Below, one piece after another: positions 20,767 to 31,200 of a DNA stretch of 52,500 bases. The notes under the pieces were generated by a model. The model did not search any database. It was given only the letters and a program-made list of their open reading frames with translations, and was not told where the DNA came from. The translations under genes were made by a program, and so were the position numbers. The DNA is taken from positions 1-52,500 of the forward strand of contig RPFO01001745.1 in assembly GCA_009746045.1 (NCBI GenBank), read 5' to 3'. This DNA comes from Mesostigma viride. Its lineage: Eukaryota > Streptophyta > Mesostigmatophyceae > Mesostigmatales > Mesostigmataceae. Position 1 is the first letter of the stretch; each line of letters opens with the position of its first letter.

Positions 20767-21543
20767 ATCAAACAGGAAGGGTGGAGGAGTCTAGCCCGCT
20801 TTCGATTCTGGCCGTCTATCATGGCAACCGTGAAGGCCAAACACGTTCCTCCTCAGTGCTTGTATGACCTGACATACATGGCCAAGATCTTCTGCGAGGT
20901 GATTGTCCAGCTTTTCATGATCTACAACCGCGATTTGGGGAAATACCCCGAACCACGCGACCTCGGCTGGTTGCCGATGCAGCCTTCGGAAGCCGACAGC
21001 GCCCTTCAGAGGGTGGCCGATACGGTCGCTGTAGCTGCCAAGAGACTAAGGGCGGTTATCAGGCCAACGGGGAGGGACGATTCCACCTTCCCACTTGCAC
21101 TGCTGGAGAGGACGGATTTTTGGACGACCCACAAGGAGGAAACGAAATGGTGGGTCCTGATTGCGCCCGAACCCCCAACCGAACAGGCTGTGGTGCCCCA
21201 ACCCGTACAGCCTGTGGCGGGGGCTGTGGTGGTGACGGGGGCTGTGCCGGAGGAAGGCCAAGCCGAACATGCGGAGGCAGAGGACGTCCAGTCGGGTCGC
21301 CAAAAAAAGGTGGGGGAGAAGCGGGAACCCCCGCGGAAGTTTGGGTCGGAGGAGCTGGCATCCGAAATCGAGCAGCAGGGCCCGTGGATTTCTAAGAAAG
21401 TTTACGGGTCTGACGGGGAAACGACCTGTGAGTTCATGATGAAGACTTTCGCGTGGGAGAAAAGCGATGGGCCGACACGGTTGGCTCAAGTGGTACTTAA
21501 TGCAATGGAGGGGTTCGAATTTGTTGTGAAGAGGAAGGGGGGG
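20767..21543 (+). CDS. Unknown split gene, exon B part 2
   Basis: Open from the G run (20758-20766), with a first ATG at 20821 (MATVKAKHVPPQCLYDLTY). Contains an aromatic/hydrophobic helix (YMAKIFCEVIVQLFMIYNRD), a proline/valine-rich linker with repeated VVPQPVQPV-like words, and a basic segment. It ends with G GGG GGG followed directly by TGA at 21544-21546. A -1 frame change at this G7 run leads straight into the next open frame, which has no ATG of its own at its start. Function unknown. Confidence 0.55.
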
Positions 21544-22677
21544 TGAACCAGCCGGATATCAAGAATGGGATATGGCTGCTGAATTTGGAACACCACGCGA
21601 AGCTGTGGAATGATGAGGAATTGTTGAAGGGTCGAACGGGTGCGTGGGTGGAGAAAAGGGACTGGAAGGCGGCGAAGGATTGTGGAGATTTCAATGGTGT
21701 GAAGGACGACTGGTCGTCGTACCTAGGCGATTTCACGGGATTCTTCAACCCACCCGTGATCTTCATTGGGTCAAAGGAGCAGGTGGATGGGTTTAAGGTC
21801 CTTCTGAAGGTACTTGGGAAGCGGCCTGAGGGGGAGGATATTTCCAATCCCAACGGCCGTTCGGGCAAGGAAATTGCGGGTGCAGCCCAGAAGCGTCCGC
21901 TGGAGACGGCAGGCGCTGGCACCAAAAAGAAACGCCGGAAGCGCGCCGCCTCGGAGACCCCCTCGGCCGAAGACGTCTCAATGGGGGATGATGAGGATGT
22001 CGGGTCACATGGGGGTGATGATGGGGAGGAGGTTGGTGATGATGGTGCCGGCGATGATGAGGGGGCGGGAATGAGGGTGGTGATAAGGGGGGCGGGTCGA
22101 AGGACGGAGAGGGGGGGGTTCGAAGGGCGGAGAGGGGGGCGGGTCGAAGGGCGGAGAGGGGGGGGGTCGAAGGACGGAGAGGGGGGCGGGTCGAAGGGCG
22201 GAGAGGGGGGGGGTCGAAGGGCGGAGAGGGGGGGGGTCGAAGGACGGAGAGGGGGGCGGGTCGAAGGGCGGAGAGGGGAGGGGGTCGAAGGACGGAGAGG
22301 GGGGCGGAGAGAAGGGCGGAGAGGGGAGGGGGTCGAAGGGCGGAGAGGGGGGCGGGTCGAAGGGCGGAGAGGGGGGCGGGTCAAAGGGTGGAGAGGGGGG
22401 CGGGTCAAAGGGCGGAGAGGGGGGCGGGTCCAAGGGCGGAGAGGGGGGGGAGAGAAGGGTGGAGAGGGGGGCGGGTCAAAGGGCGGAGAGGGGGGCGGGT
22501 CGACCGGCGCATCGGGGGAAGGGGGGAAGGAGGGGGGGGGAGGGGAGGGAGGCTCGAAGGGGAATTCGGGGGCGTCGGGGGGGGGGATGTTGGGGCGTGC
22601 CGTCGACTACTGCAAAAAGCTCCTTTCGCCTGGCGGGCACGTTCGATCAAGAGCAACGGCTAGTCATCTGTCAAAGG
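21543..22677 (+). CDS. Unknown split gene, exon B part 3 (NLS and glycine/arginine repeats)
   Basis: The frame continues from the G7 run as VNQPDIKNGIWLLNLEHHAK, gives a compact W/F-rich segment (DWSSYLGDFTGFFNPP), then KKKRRKR (21924-21944), a classical nuclear-localisation-like motif. An acidic stretch and a long low-complexity region encoded by the G-rich minisatellite 22085-22510 follow. It ends at donor GG-GTAAGT (22678) in phase 1. The product is probably nuclear; nothing more specific can be said. Confidence 0.5.
22085..22510. repeat. G-rich minisatellite (GGGCGGAGAGGGGGGCGGGT units)
   Basis: About 17 imperfect units of 22-27 bp of GGAGAGGGGGGCGGGTCGAA type with G-runs of 3-9. It is open in several frames and capable of G-quadruplex formation. 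It lies inside the predicted exon, so it would encode a Gly/Arg/Glu-rich disordered stretch. Confidence 0.85.
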
Positions 22678-22796
22678 GTAAGTTAATCTGAGTGAATATG
22701 GTCGGTTAAATTATGATGTTTGCATATTCCCAAGTTTGATTTGCGATTGTAATGATAACTAATTGCGCCGCTCGTCATTGCTTGTCCCACACACAG
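22678..22796 (+). other. Phase-1 intron, 119 bp
   Basis: Donor GTAAGT and acceptor CCACACACAG. The split codon G|GT restores an open frame on both sides, which supports the splice. It carries no palindrome. Confidence 0.75.
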
Positions 22797-23616
22797 GTGA
22801 CGAGTCTGAAGAGGAGCCGCCAAAGGATGACGCGCATGGCGGCCCACCCAAAGGGTTTGAGGAAGATTCGGAAGAATCGGAAGAATCGGAACCTGAGGAG
22901 GAAGCGCCACAAAGACGTGTCACAGTTACCGCAACCCAGCCCAAGCCACTAGACAAGAAAGTGCCACCACCAAGTTGGCAGACGTGGATGGAGAATCTGG
23001 AAGGTGTGGGGGGGGGAAACGGGTCGTGCCCCGCTCGCCTGTTGGATGTCCGGTTTCGGTATTGTGCAAGCACGGCGGTGAATTTTGCCAGTATCGGAAG
23101 AACCAATCCCAGCGCCTTGATACGTTGTGGAAGCCCACGTGGGCTGCTGATTCGGTGGCTAAACTCAATGCAGACCCAATGAAGCTGGCACACATGCCTG
23201 ATTTCCACGTCGACACGTTCCTGGTGCATGGAGTCGTTCGAAAGGTGGATAAAACGGGCGTGTGGTACGTTAAATTTTGGGCAGAAGGGTGTGACGAAAA
23301 GGGAATCTGGATTAATGGGGAGCAGGGGACGATGCCCAACATAATTTTCAAGGTACAACAAGACGAGATGCGGAACTGTTTCAAGCCACCTGAGGGAACG
23401 TATTTGGAGTGGTGGATGGACAAGGGGTACCTGGCGACCAGATCTTCCCCAGCGACCAGATCTTCCCCACGACTCCAAGAGAAGGGGGGAGACCAAGCCG
23501 CAGGGCAGGGCAAACGAAAACCTCAAGGGAAGGCTGGCGCAGATGTGCGGGAGGGGGGTGTAAAGAAGCCCAGCGGACGGGCACCTGTAAAGAAACGCCT
23601 GTTAGTAGGTAGTTAG
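22797..23616 (+). CDS. Unknown split gene, last exon
   Basis: Starts in phase 1 with a highly acidic segment (ESEEEPPKDD, SEESEESEPEEE), then a linker (PSWQTWMENLEG). At a nine-G run followed by AAAC (23008-23020) the frame must move by -1 to continue into a well-formed domain containing two cysteines (CPVSVLCKHGGEFC), an aromatic block (VHGVVRKVDKTGVWYVKFW) and a basic tail (PVKKRLL) ending at the stop at 23616. The VWYVKFWAEG block superficially resembles small SH3/chromo-like barrels, but I cannot assign a family. Confidence 0.55.
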
Positions 23617-24359
23617 ATAGCTTGATCTGAACTCGTGTACATTTGTAAAGATCGATCTGTACATCTGTCTCCAGAGCATTCACTTGAATATTCAAAGTTC
23701 AAGTGGGAATTACTGGTTGGGTTGTGCACAGGCTTGTGCACAATTTTGGCAATAATTATAATTCGTTCTATAAATAGAACTAGCGGGGTCGTGGAGAGGG
23801 TTGTGCAATTGTAAATAATCTACAACTTGTCTCACTTGCTTACCCTCCGAGTGCATGACACTATGACAAAAACAGCCAATTTTACCCCGACTTGAATAAA
23901 TTTTAATAAATGTTAATAAATTTTAATAAATTTTAATAAATTTAAGCAATCTAGTAATGAAAAGTGCACGCGGAAAGCGCACCAGTGACCAAATTGCATG
24001 AAATGGTAATGATTTCATGTGGAAACGCATTCACAATGAGCATCAATTGTCATGTATTTGTTGAAATGGCGTCTCCTCAAGTAATAAAATTTGGCATGGG
24101 TATTGTAGATTGATTGTGGGCCCCCCCTATTGCAGTTATATTATACCTTAGTATATGTGTGAGAGCCTATGCACGCACGTAGGGAATGGGCATTGATACC
24201 TACCTACAAAGGGTTTTATTATGAGCCTTAACCACCAATATAATGGGTAGGTTAAGCATATTTCAATTGTTTTTAACAAGAATAGAGATGGCTAACTCTG
24301 TTTTGCCTTGCCATGGCATGGCCAACATACTTGCTGGCACATGATGACAGTGGTTTATC
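23617..24359. other. Non-coding A/T-rich stretch with an 11-bp repeat
   Basis: No gene seen. At about 23894-23942 the word AATAAATTTT repeats four to five times with one variant (AATAAATGTT). Confidence 0.6.
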
Positions 24360-25015
24360 ACCAAGATTCTTCACTCACCCGTATAAGCTTGAAAGCACGC
24401 TGGATGCAGCCCATGGCCATACAATCACGCAGTATGAACGTAGCAAAAGAATAACTAACATCTATGAAGGTATTTAAACCCATACAGCGCCTAAAAAACT
24501 GCAAAAGTACACTAGGGTAAGGCAAATGCCTGGTAACATCATAAAAAATGGGGGGTTTAGAGAGGGGCAGGCAACGGTCAAGAAAGCGCATCAAGATTCG
24601 AAACTGACAGCGCCTTGCAAGCTCAAACTCATGTAAGAACATAACAAAACGATGAGGTGACGATATTTCAGCTTTACCGTGCACAGTAAATCGCATCCCC
24701 GGGAGCTAAAAATTGGTTTGTGTCATCTTTAGGACATATAAAATCTATTTCCTGGGTTTTACCAGCTAAATCGTCCGCAAACGTAAACTGCATGCATGGG
24801 CGCAAGCCGCCATGGCTAGGTCGTGCATTTCCGGAACTCACGTTTCACGTGAAAAAGTACCCTTACCACCTGTACTTTGACCGTACATTTAGCCGCCCAA
24901 ACAAAATCCAAAAAAATCGCAAAAATATGTCTAAGAAAGGTCATTTCACGTAGTATTTGAATAAATTTTGAGGGAATTTTTTTGACAAACATTCCGACTT
25001 GGGCGAATTTTCTAC
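24360..25015. repeat. Dispersed repeat, partial copy inverted relative to 32100-32960
   Basis: Several blocks match the reverse complement of the element nested at about 31990-34045: GGGCGCAAGCCGCCATGGC (24798) against 32230-32265, a CCCATACAGC block (24479) against GCTGTATGGG near 32820, and a TCAAGAAAG block against CTTTCTTGA near 32720. Divergence is substantial. No coding potential. Confidence 0.6.
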
Positions 25016-25027
25016 GAAACCCAAAAA

Positions 25028-25073
25028 CTCAGTCCTAAGAATAGGACTGAGTTGAACTCAGTCCTAAGAATAG
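25028..25073. repeat. Hairpin AACTCAGTCCTA-AGAA-TAGGACTGAGTT with partial tandem copy
   Basis: A 12-bp perfect stem with a 4-base loop at 25028-25055, followed by a second half copy (AACTCAGTCCTAAGAATAGG). It lies between the dispersed repeat and the broken end of the copia element. Confidence 0.6.
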
Positions 25074-25096
25074 GTGCAGTGACGAACGACGTGTTA

Positions 25097-25574
25097 AACT
25101 GACATTCTTGACAGTGTTGTCTAGCCAGTTTTACTGCATTCCTGAGTGGTTTTCCCATGCTACTACCCCCCAGCCGTCTGGCCAGTTCCTCAGCCACTGT
25201 TTCATGACCCATGGCTAGGTGCAGCTGATGAGCAAGCTCCTTGATATCTATGGAGTTGTCAACAGTAGGGGTTATAGTGCTTTTATGTATGGTTCCAGTA
25301 CAGGGTGTTGGGAGGACAGTAAGGTTGCTGCCTCAATATCAATTATGTTCTGGCTGCCATCCCCAATGGTAATGAGATCATCATCCACAGAGTACACAAG
25401 GTGAGAGAACTCACATTGATTTGGGTAGCGAGGCCTGTTGCAACGGCTGCCTGGAGGCCCCAGGGGATGACGTGCGTGCCAGCAGCCCGGGCAGAGATCC
25501 ACCCCGTTGGCCAGGGAGTCGTTGTTGGGGCAGTTGTGCCGGGCGTGCCCTCGTTGTCCAAGCACCTCAGGCAC
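25097..25574 (-). pseudogene. Nucleocapsid knuckles and truncated integrase N-terminus
   Basis: Reads, leftwards, a zinc-knuckle-like CLRC...H...C pattern and a second CPGCWHARH, then a linker, then the integrase zinc domain with MGHETVAEELARRLGG and HCQEC. It breaks off where the homologous copy continues with QFNSPKPQ. The frame shifts at least once relative to gag near 25570. Confidence 0.65.
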
Positions 25575-25575
25575 C

Positions 25576-28161
25576 TTATGGACCCCCCAGGGTTGCCAGG
25601 CTGGTTGTTGTTGTTGTTGTTGTTGTTATTGTTGCCCTGCTGGGACCGGTTGTTGTTATTGTTATGGCCCTGCTGGGGCCTGTTGTTGTTGTTGTTGTGG
25701 CCCTGCTGGGGCCTGTTGTTGTTGTTATTGCCCTGCTGGGACCTGTTGTTGTTATTATTGTTGTTGTTGTTGTTGTTGTTGGGGTTGCCATGCAGGGGCA
25801 CACGGTGCCACATGTTGCCACGCTCCTGAGAGCCACTGCCCCCTTGGTGGGATCGAGGACTTGTGGGTCTTGGGTGCCCCCCCCTGGCTGGCCCCCCCCC
25901 TTGCGCTTGTGGCCTTGGACACCCTGGACCTTGGGGTCCTGGGCCTGGGGGTTGCCAGTTCCCAGGGGGTCCACTGCCTCCTCGATATAGAGCATGGCAG
26001 CTCTGAAGTTATCCCAGAGGGACTTGAGGCCTGTAAGCAGGGTAGCCAGGACAGAGGGTTGCAAATTAGCTTTTGTTAGCCAGGTGTGGATGAGATACCT
26101 TGGTTGGAGCTTGAGAAGCTCAAGGTCTTTCTCTATCATTACCCTGTATGTTTTTGCATCCCCAGAGAGGTTATTCTTGTTCACCTTATAAGCAGCCAGC
26201 CAGTTGAAACGTTCTACTGCTTCCATATGGTTGTTGGTAAGCACTAGTTGTTTCAGATCAGTGATAAAGGTAGGCCACTGTTCAATGGCTGCTTCAGGTG
26301 TCAGGGTGCGTTCCTGATAGGTTTGTATCAATGCTCTAATTGCAGGAGATGATTGGTGAAAGGTGGATGAGGCTCTGAGAGCCTTAAACTGATGCCTAAG
26401 GTTTAGGCCTTCCATCCCATACTCCAGAGCAAAGACAAACTGTTTGGCTTGTTCAATGGTATGTCCCTCAGGTAAACCAGCAATATTGATCTTGGATTCC
26501 TTTTTATGAGGGTTATACACACCTGTTGGAGGGGGGTTCGCCCTCAAGAAGACATCAGTGGCATGCTGGAGTCGAGCAGGGTCCAGGTTTATGGTACCAC
26601 GCTCGTACCGGGACATCAGGGCGCGCAGGCCCTCCACAGTTTGCAGTTGGTTAGCTGTTAACTGCTGGTCATGCAATGAGGCCAGCTGAGCCTGTAGTAT
26701 GGCGAGCTGTTCTTGTATGTCCCCTGCCCTTGGGGTGGCCTCAGCAGGTTGGGTGGGTGCCCTGGGCACCTCTGGACCTCCCCCCAGGGCCTCCTGGGGT
26801 CCTGGCACCCCCCCTTGGGTGGGGAGGGGGCCCCAACCCACAGGGCGAACCTGGGGTGGTGGGGGAGGGGGAGGGGGGGCCGTGGAGGCCCGGGGGGAGG
26901 CCGGGGGGGTCCGGTTGACCCCGCTAGGGCCAGCCCCAGCGGTGGAGGGGCGGGCAGGGGTGTCTGCCGCCGCTCTCCTCGCTGCCTCCTCCTTGAGGAG
27001 CCTTTTCATCTCCTTGCGAACCTCATGTTCTTTGAGGGCAGCCTGAAAGGCCGCCTCATCCGTAGGAATGTCAGGGAGGGGGTCTCCCATTATCAGAGCA
27101 TCCCGGACAGGGCAGTCCGTGCTCTTTCCCTTCCTCGGGCCCAGGGCCAGCATGCCCTCCTTGTACTGCAAGGGTTGGGGAGGAGAGGGTCCCTTGGTGG
27201 TTTCCAGCGGGGGGGCAGCTTCAGCTACCACCCCATGCTTAGCCAATATGGCCTCCGTTACCCTGGCTTGGGTCACGAACTCCATGGCTTTAAAATGGGC
27301 TGACCGCGCAAGCGCGGCCAGGTCTTGACCATCCGAGTATTCCATCGGATAATCAGCATCGGTGAGAAGGTCGCGTAGCCGCTGAGTTGCCTCGCGGTAC
27401 GCCGCCGCCATCGCCTGGTGGGTTGCCAGGCAACGGGCGGCCTCCTCCTCGTATTCCTGCCGCTTGGCGGCGAGCCGAAAGGCCGTCTCGCGACGGACCT
27501 CCCGGTCTCGCTGCCTCGCTCGGCGTTCCTCGTTGGCCACCAGCGCGGCCTGCTCCACCGCCAGGAGCGCTGGGGTGAGGGTTATCTCAGTCTCCCCGTC
27601 GGGAAGACTGGCAGTATCTGAGACCTCATCATCGGACATTTGTTGTCCTCCGATGGGCTCAACGGGTCTACGCACCACCCGCGCGAGCTTTATGCTTTCC
27701 ATCTCCTTCTTCTTTCGAAGAAGGGACGATGGTCGCCCAAACTGAAGCTCGATGTGATTGTGCCCCTGGGCGAATGGGACACGAAGATCAGACGTGGCGG
27801 GGCGAAACGTGATCGCCCCGTCCGGCACCACAGAAGCCGTTTGGCGGGGCATGAGCTCCCGAATGGTCGGCAACTGAGGGCCGAACTGGGGAGCCTCGGT
27901 GGGGTTGACCGCCGAGGGCTCCGCGTCCATGGCTGCTGCAGCCGTGGTTTCGGCTGGTGCAGCCGCCGGAGTCGAGGGTAAGCCGGTCTCCCGGGGGGGA
28001 GCCGTCTCGTCCTCCGGCTTCTCAGGGGAGGGGGGTAGGTCGGTCGGCCTTGCGGCCGCCGTCCCCTCCTCCTGGCAGACATTGTTGTTCTTTTTGTTTT
28101 TCTTCTTTTTCTTTGAAATAGCCGCATCCCCAGCCGGCTTCTGATTGGTATCCTTGGGCAT
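25576..28161 (-). CDS. Gag polyprotein, long intact reading frame
   Basis: 861 codons from MPKDTNQKPAGDAA. In order: a lysine-rich N-terminus (KKKKKNKKNN), a proline/alanine-rich region, a charged helix-rich region with many EERRARQRDREVRRE-like words, a proline-rich stretch, and the capsid-like domain beginning KINIAGLPEGHTIEQ. Asparagine/glutamine-rich C-terminal repeats (RSQQG separated by poly-Asn, from AAC codons) follow in a neighbouring frame. It forms the particle in copia elements. This copy is the better preserved gag in the window: the same region at 39500-42436 is in several pieces. The upstream ATG of the other copy is lost, so MPKD is the likely start. Confidence 0.75.
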   Translation of the reverse strand: MPKDTNQKPAGDAAISKKKKKNKKNNNVCQEEGTAAARPTDLPPSPEKPEDETAPPRETGLPSTPAAAPAETTAAAAMDAEPSAVNPTEAPQFGPQLPTIRELMPRQTASVVPDGAITFRPATSDLRVPFAQGHNHIELQFGRPSSLLRKKKEMESIKLARVVRRPVEPIGGQQMSDDEVSDTASLPDGETEITLTPALLAVEQAALVANEERRARQRDREVRRETAFRLAAKRQEYEEEAARCLATHQAMAAAYREATQRLRDLLTDADYPMEYSDGQDLAALARSAHFKAMEFVTQARVTEAILAKHGVVAEAAPPLETTKGPSPPQPLQYKEGMLALGPRKGKSTDCPVRDALIMGDPLPDIPTDEAAFQAALKEHEVRKEMKRLLKEEAARRAAADTPARPSTAGAGPSGVNRTPPASPRASTAPPPPPPPPQVRPVGWGPLPTQGGVPGPQEALGGGPEVPRAPTQPAEATPRAGDIQEQLAILQAQLASLHDQQLTANQLQTVEGLRALMSRYERGTINLDPARLQHATDVFLRANPPPTGVYNPHKKESKINIAGLPEGHTIEQAKQFVFALEYGMEGLNLRHQFKALRASSTFHQSSPAIRALIQTYQERTLTPEAAIEQWPTFITDLKQLVLTNNHMEAVERFNWLAAYKVNKNNLSGDAKTYRVMIEKDLELLKLQPRYLIHTWLTKANLQPSVLATLLTGLKSLWDNFRAAMLYIEEAVDPLGTGNPQAQDPKVQGVQGHKRKGGGQPGGGTQDPQVLDPTKGAVALRSVATCGTVCPCMATPTTTTTTTIITTTGPSRAITTTTGPSRATTTTTTGPSRAITITTTGPSRATITTTTTTTTSLATLGGP

Positions 28162-28252
28162 CCGCCGATCCTGCCCGTCATCTTCATCGTTAAAGTTCAG
28201 CTTCTTCGAGACGTTCTTGTTAGAGATAGCAATTGGTAGCGAATAAAATTCA

Positions 28253-29730
<1,478 letters not shown>

Positions 29731-29790
29731 CCCTGCACGCTGCACATGGGCAGCAGAGAATCTATAAGGGCCGAGGGCCGGATATATTCA
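29731..29790 (-). mobile_element. 3' end of an AAC-tailed retroposon (minus strand)
   Basis: On the minus strand the sequence CTCTGCTGCCCATGTGC precedes the AAC array. The same end with short AAC tails occurs on the plus strand at 48581-48630, and a related one at 48747-48795. The 1-kb array is thus the tail of a retroposon copy. Confidence 0.65.
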
Positions 29791-30166
29791 GTTTAGTATC
29801 GGTGGTACAGGCATTCACGCCTTAAGTTGGATTGGCTTAAGTTGGGTTCACGCCTTAAGTTGGGTCGCAGTTGGCTGCATGGCGAACCCGACTTAAGGCT
29901 GATGGCTGTACTAGTAAAAACCCAACGTGAAGGGGCTTCTAGCGCGGTGTGGCACTGATTTTTGACTGCCGCGACTTGAGGGGTTTGAGTTTTTTCCCGC
30001 GCCGGTGGTCCGACAGGGTTTCGGCGCCATCCAACACTAAGCATCTATAAAATTCACTGCAGATCTTGGACAGTTGGGCGCTGAAATCAGTCATCATTGT
30101 ATTATATACATGGGCAAACGGCTTGCTCTTCAAACGCGTTCGTCACATTAGAACCCATCATGATAA

Positions 30167-30358
30167 ATGCGACACAATGGCCGACAAACTGATACGGCCA
30201 AATGGAACGCACTATTTTCGGGCAGCGGGGCAGCGTCCAGCAAAAAGCAGAAACGAGACACCACAGGCGAGAAGGCAGGTGGCAAGGGCAAGCTGTCAAA
30301 CCAGCAACGCTATGACATAGTCCAACTCCTGGAAAAGGGCAGGTCTAAGGCATCCTGA
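30167..30358 (+). pseudogene. Fragment of a pogo/CENP-B-type DNA-binding domain
   Basis: A 63-codon frame ending GKLSNQQRYDIVQLLEKGRS. The core L-S-x-x-Q-R-Y-x-I-V-x-L-L-E-K-G-x-S is the first helix pair of the CENP-B N-terminal/pogo helix-turn-helix. The rest of the domain and the DDE core are missing: a stop follows at once. It fits the pogo-like termini around it. Confidence 0.6.
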
Positions 30359-30359
30359 T

Positions 30360-31200
30360 GGTGAAAGTAAATCTGAACATTTGGTACCGATAGCCCTCAT
30401 GGTCGTGTGTAGCGACAACCTCTGCAACTTTCATGATGCCATTGTCTATGAACGGGCTCAAGGCAGCGGCCTGCCGTTTGGCCACCCGGCCAATATCAAG
30501 GAGACAACCAGCGTAGGCCAGAAATCGGGAGAATCCGGACCATGGTAGCTCGAGCCTGCCGTTATCTTGTCCGCGTGTTCGAGTCGTTCAGGATGATGAA
30601 GATGAATGGTGATGGAAATGTGTATCCGTGTGCATTGAAATTATGGCTGGCTTACGTGTAGAGCGACTAGATGACCTACTTAGACGGTGGGGCCGGAAAC
30701 AGTCCGGCCAATATGGCTGTGGTCAGCCTTTTGAACGGCTATGGCCTTCTTCAATGTCGTAACGGTTGCTGCGCTCTCTGACATGGCGACATATTTCGCT
30801 ATGATCAGCAACGTTGTTGGCATTCACGTGCAAACCGTTCACCGTTATTAGACCTGCACCAGTCCTGGTGACAGTGGCCATGGACGGGATTACCGTTTGC
30901 GTCAATGCTAGGGAAGACGAGGCTAGAGGGTAAATAGCCACGATTACTGCGCATAGAACGCGCATGCCCGATGCAGCCCACGAAGTTTTGGCTAGCACGG
31001 TGGGGTGCTTCACCTGCCCACAGCCGGTTTGAGGACTTGCATCCAAGTTACGACCCGAAATACGACCTTGATGGTGAATTCTTTAGTGCAGCTCGATCGG
31101 CCTTGACGAGAGCTATCAAAAGACACCCTGAAGTCCTTCAGCAGGGCTGGGGGTCGCAAGTTATGGTAACTTCACGGCTTAAGTTGGGTTCACGCCTTAA
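30360..31200. other. Interior of the pogo-like element, no preserved gene
   Basis: The frames here (for example 30971-31243) lack recognisable motifs. Near 31172-31200 the subterminal words TTAAGTTGGGTTCACGCC reappear, ending at TTAA where the nested element begins. Confidence 0.4.

Noticed and set aside
21059-22656. Minus-strand proline-rich frames opposite the unknown gene
   Set aside because: Shadow frames of GC-rich coding sequence and of the G-rich minisatellite.
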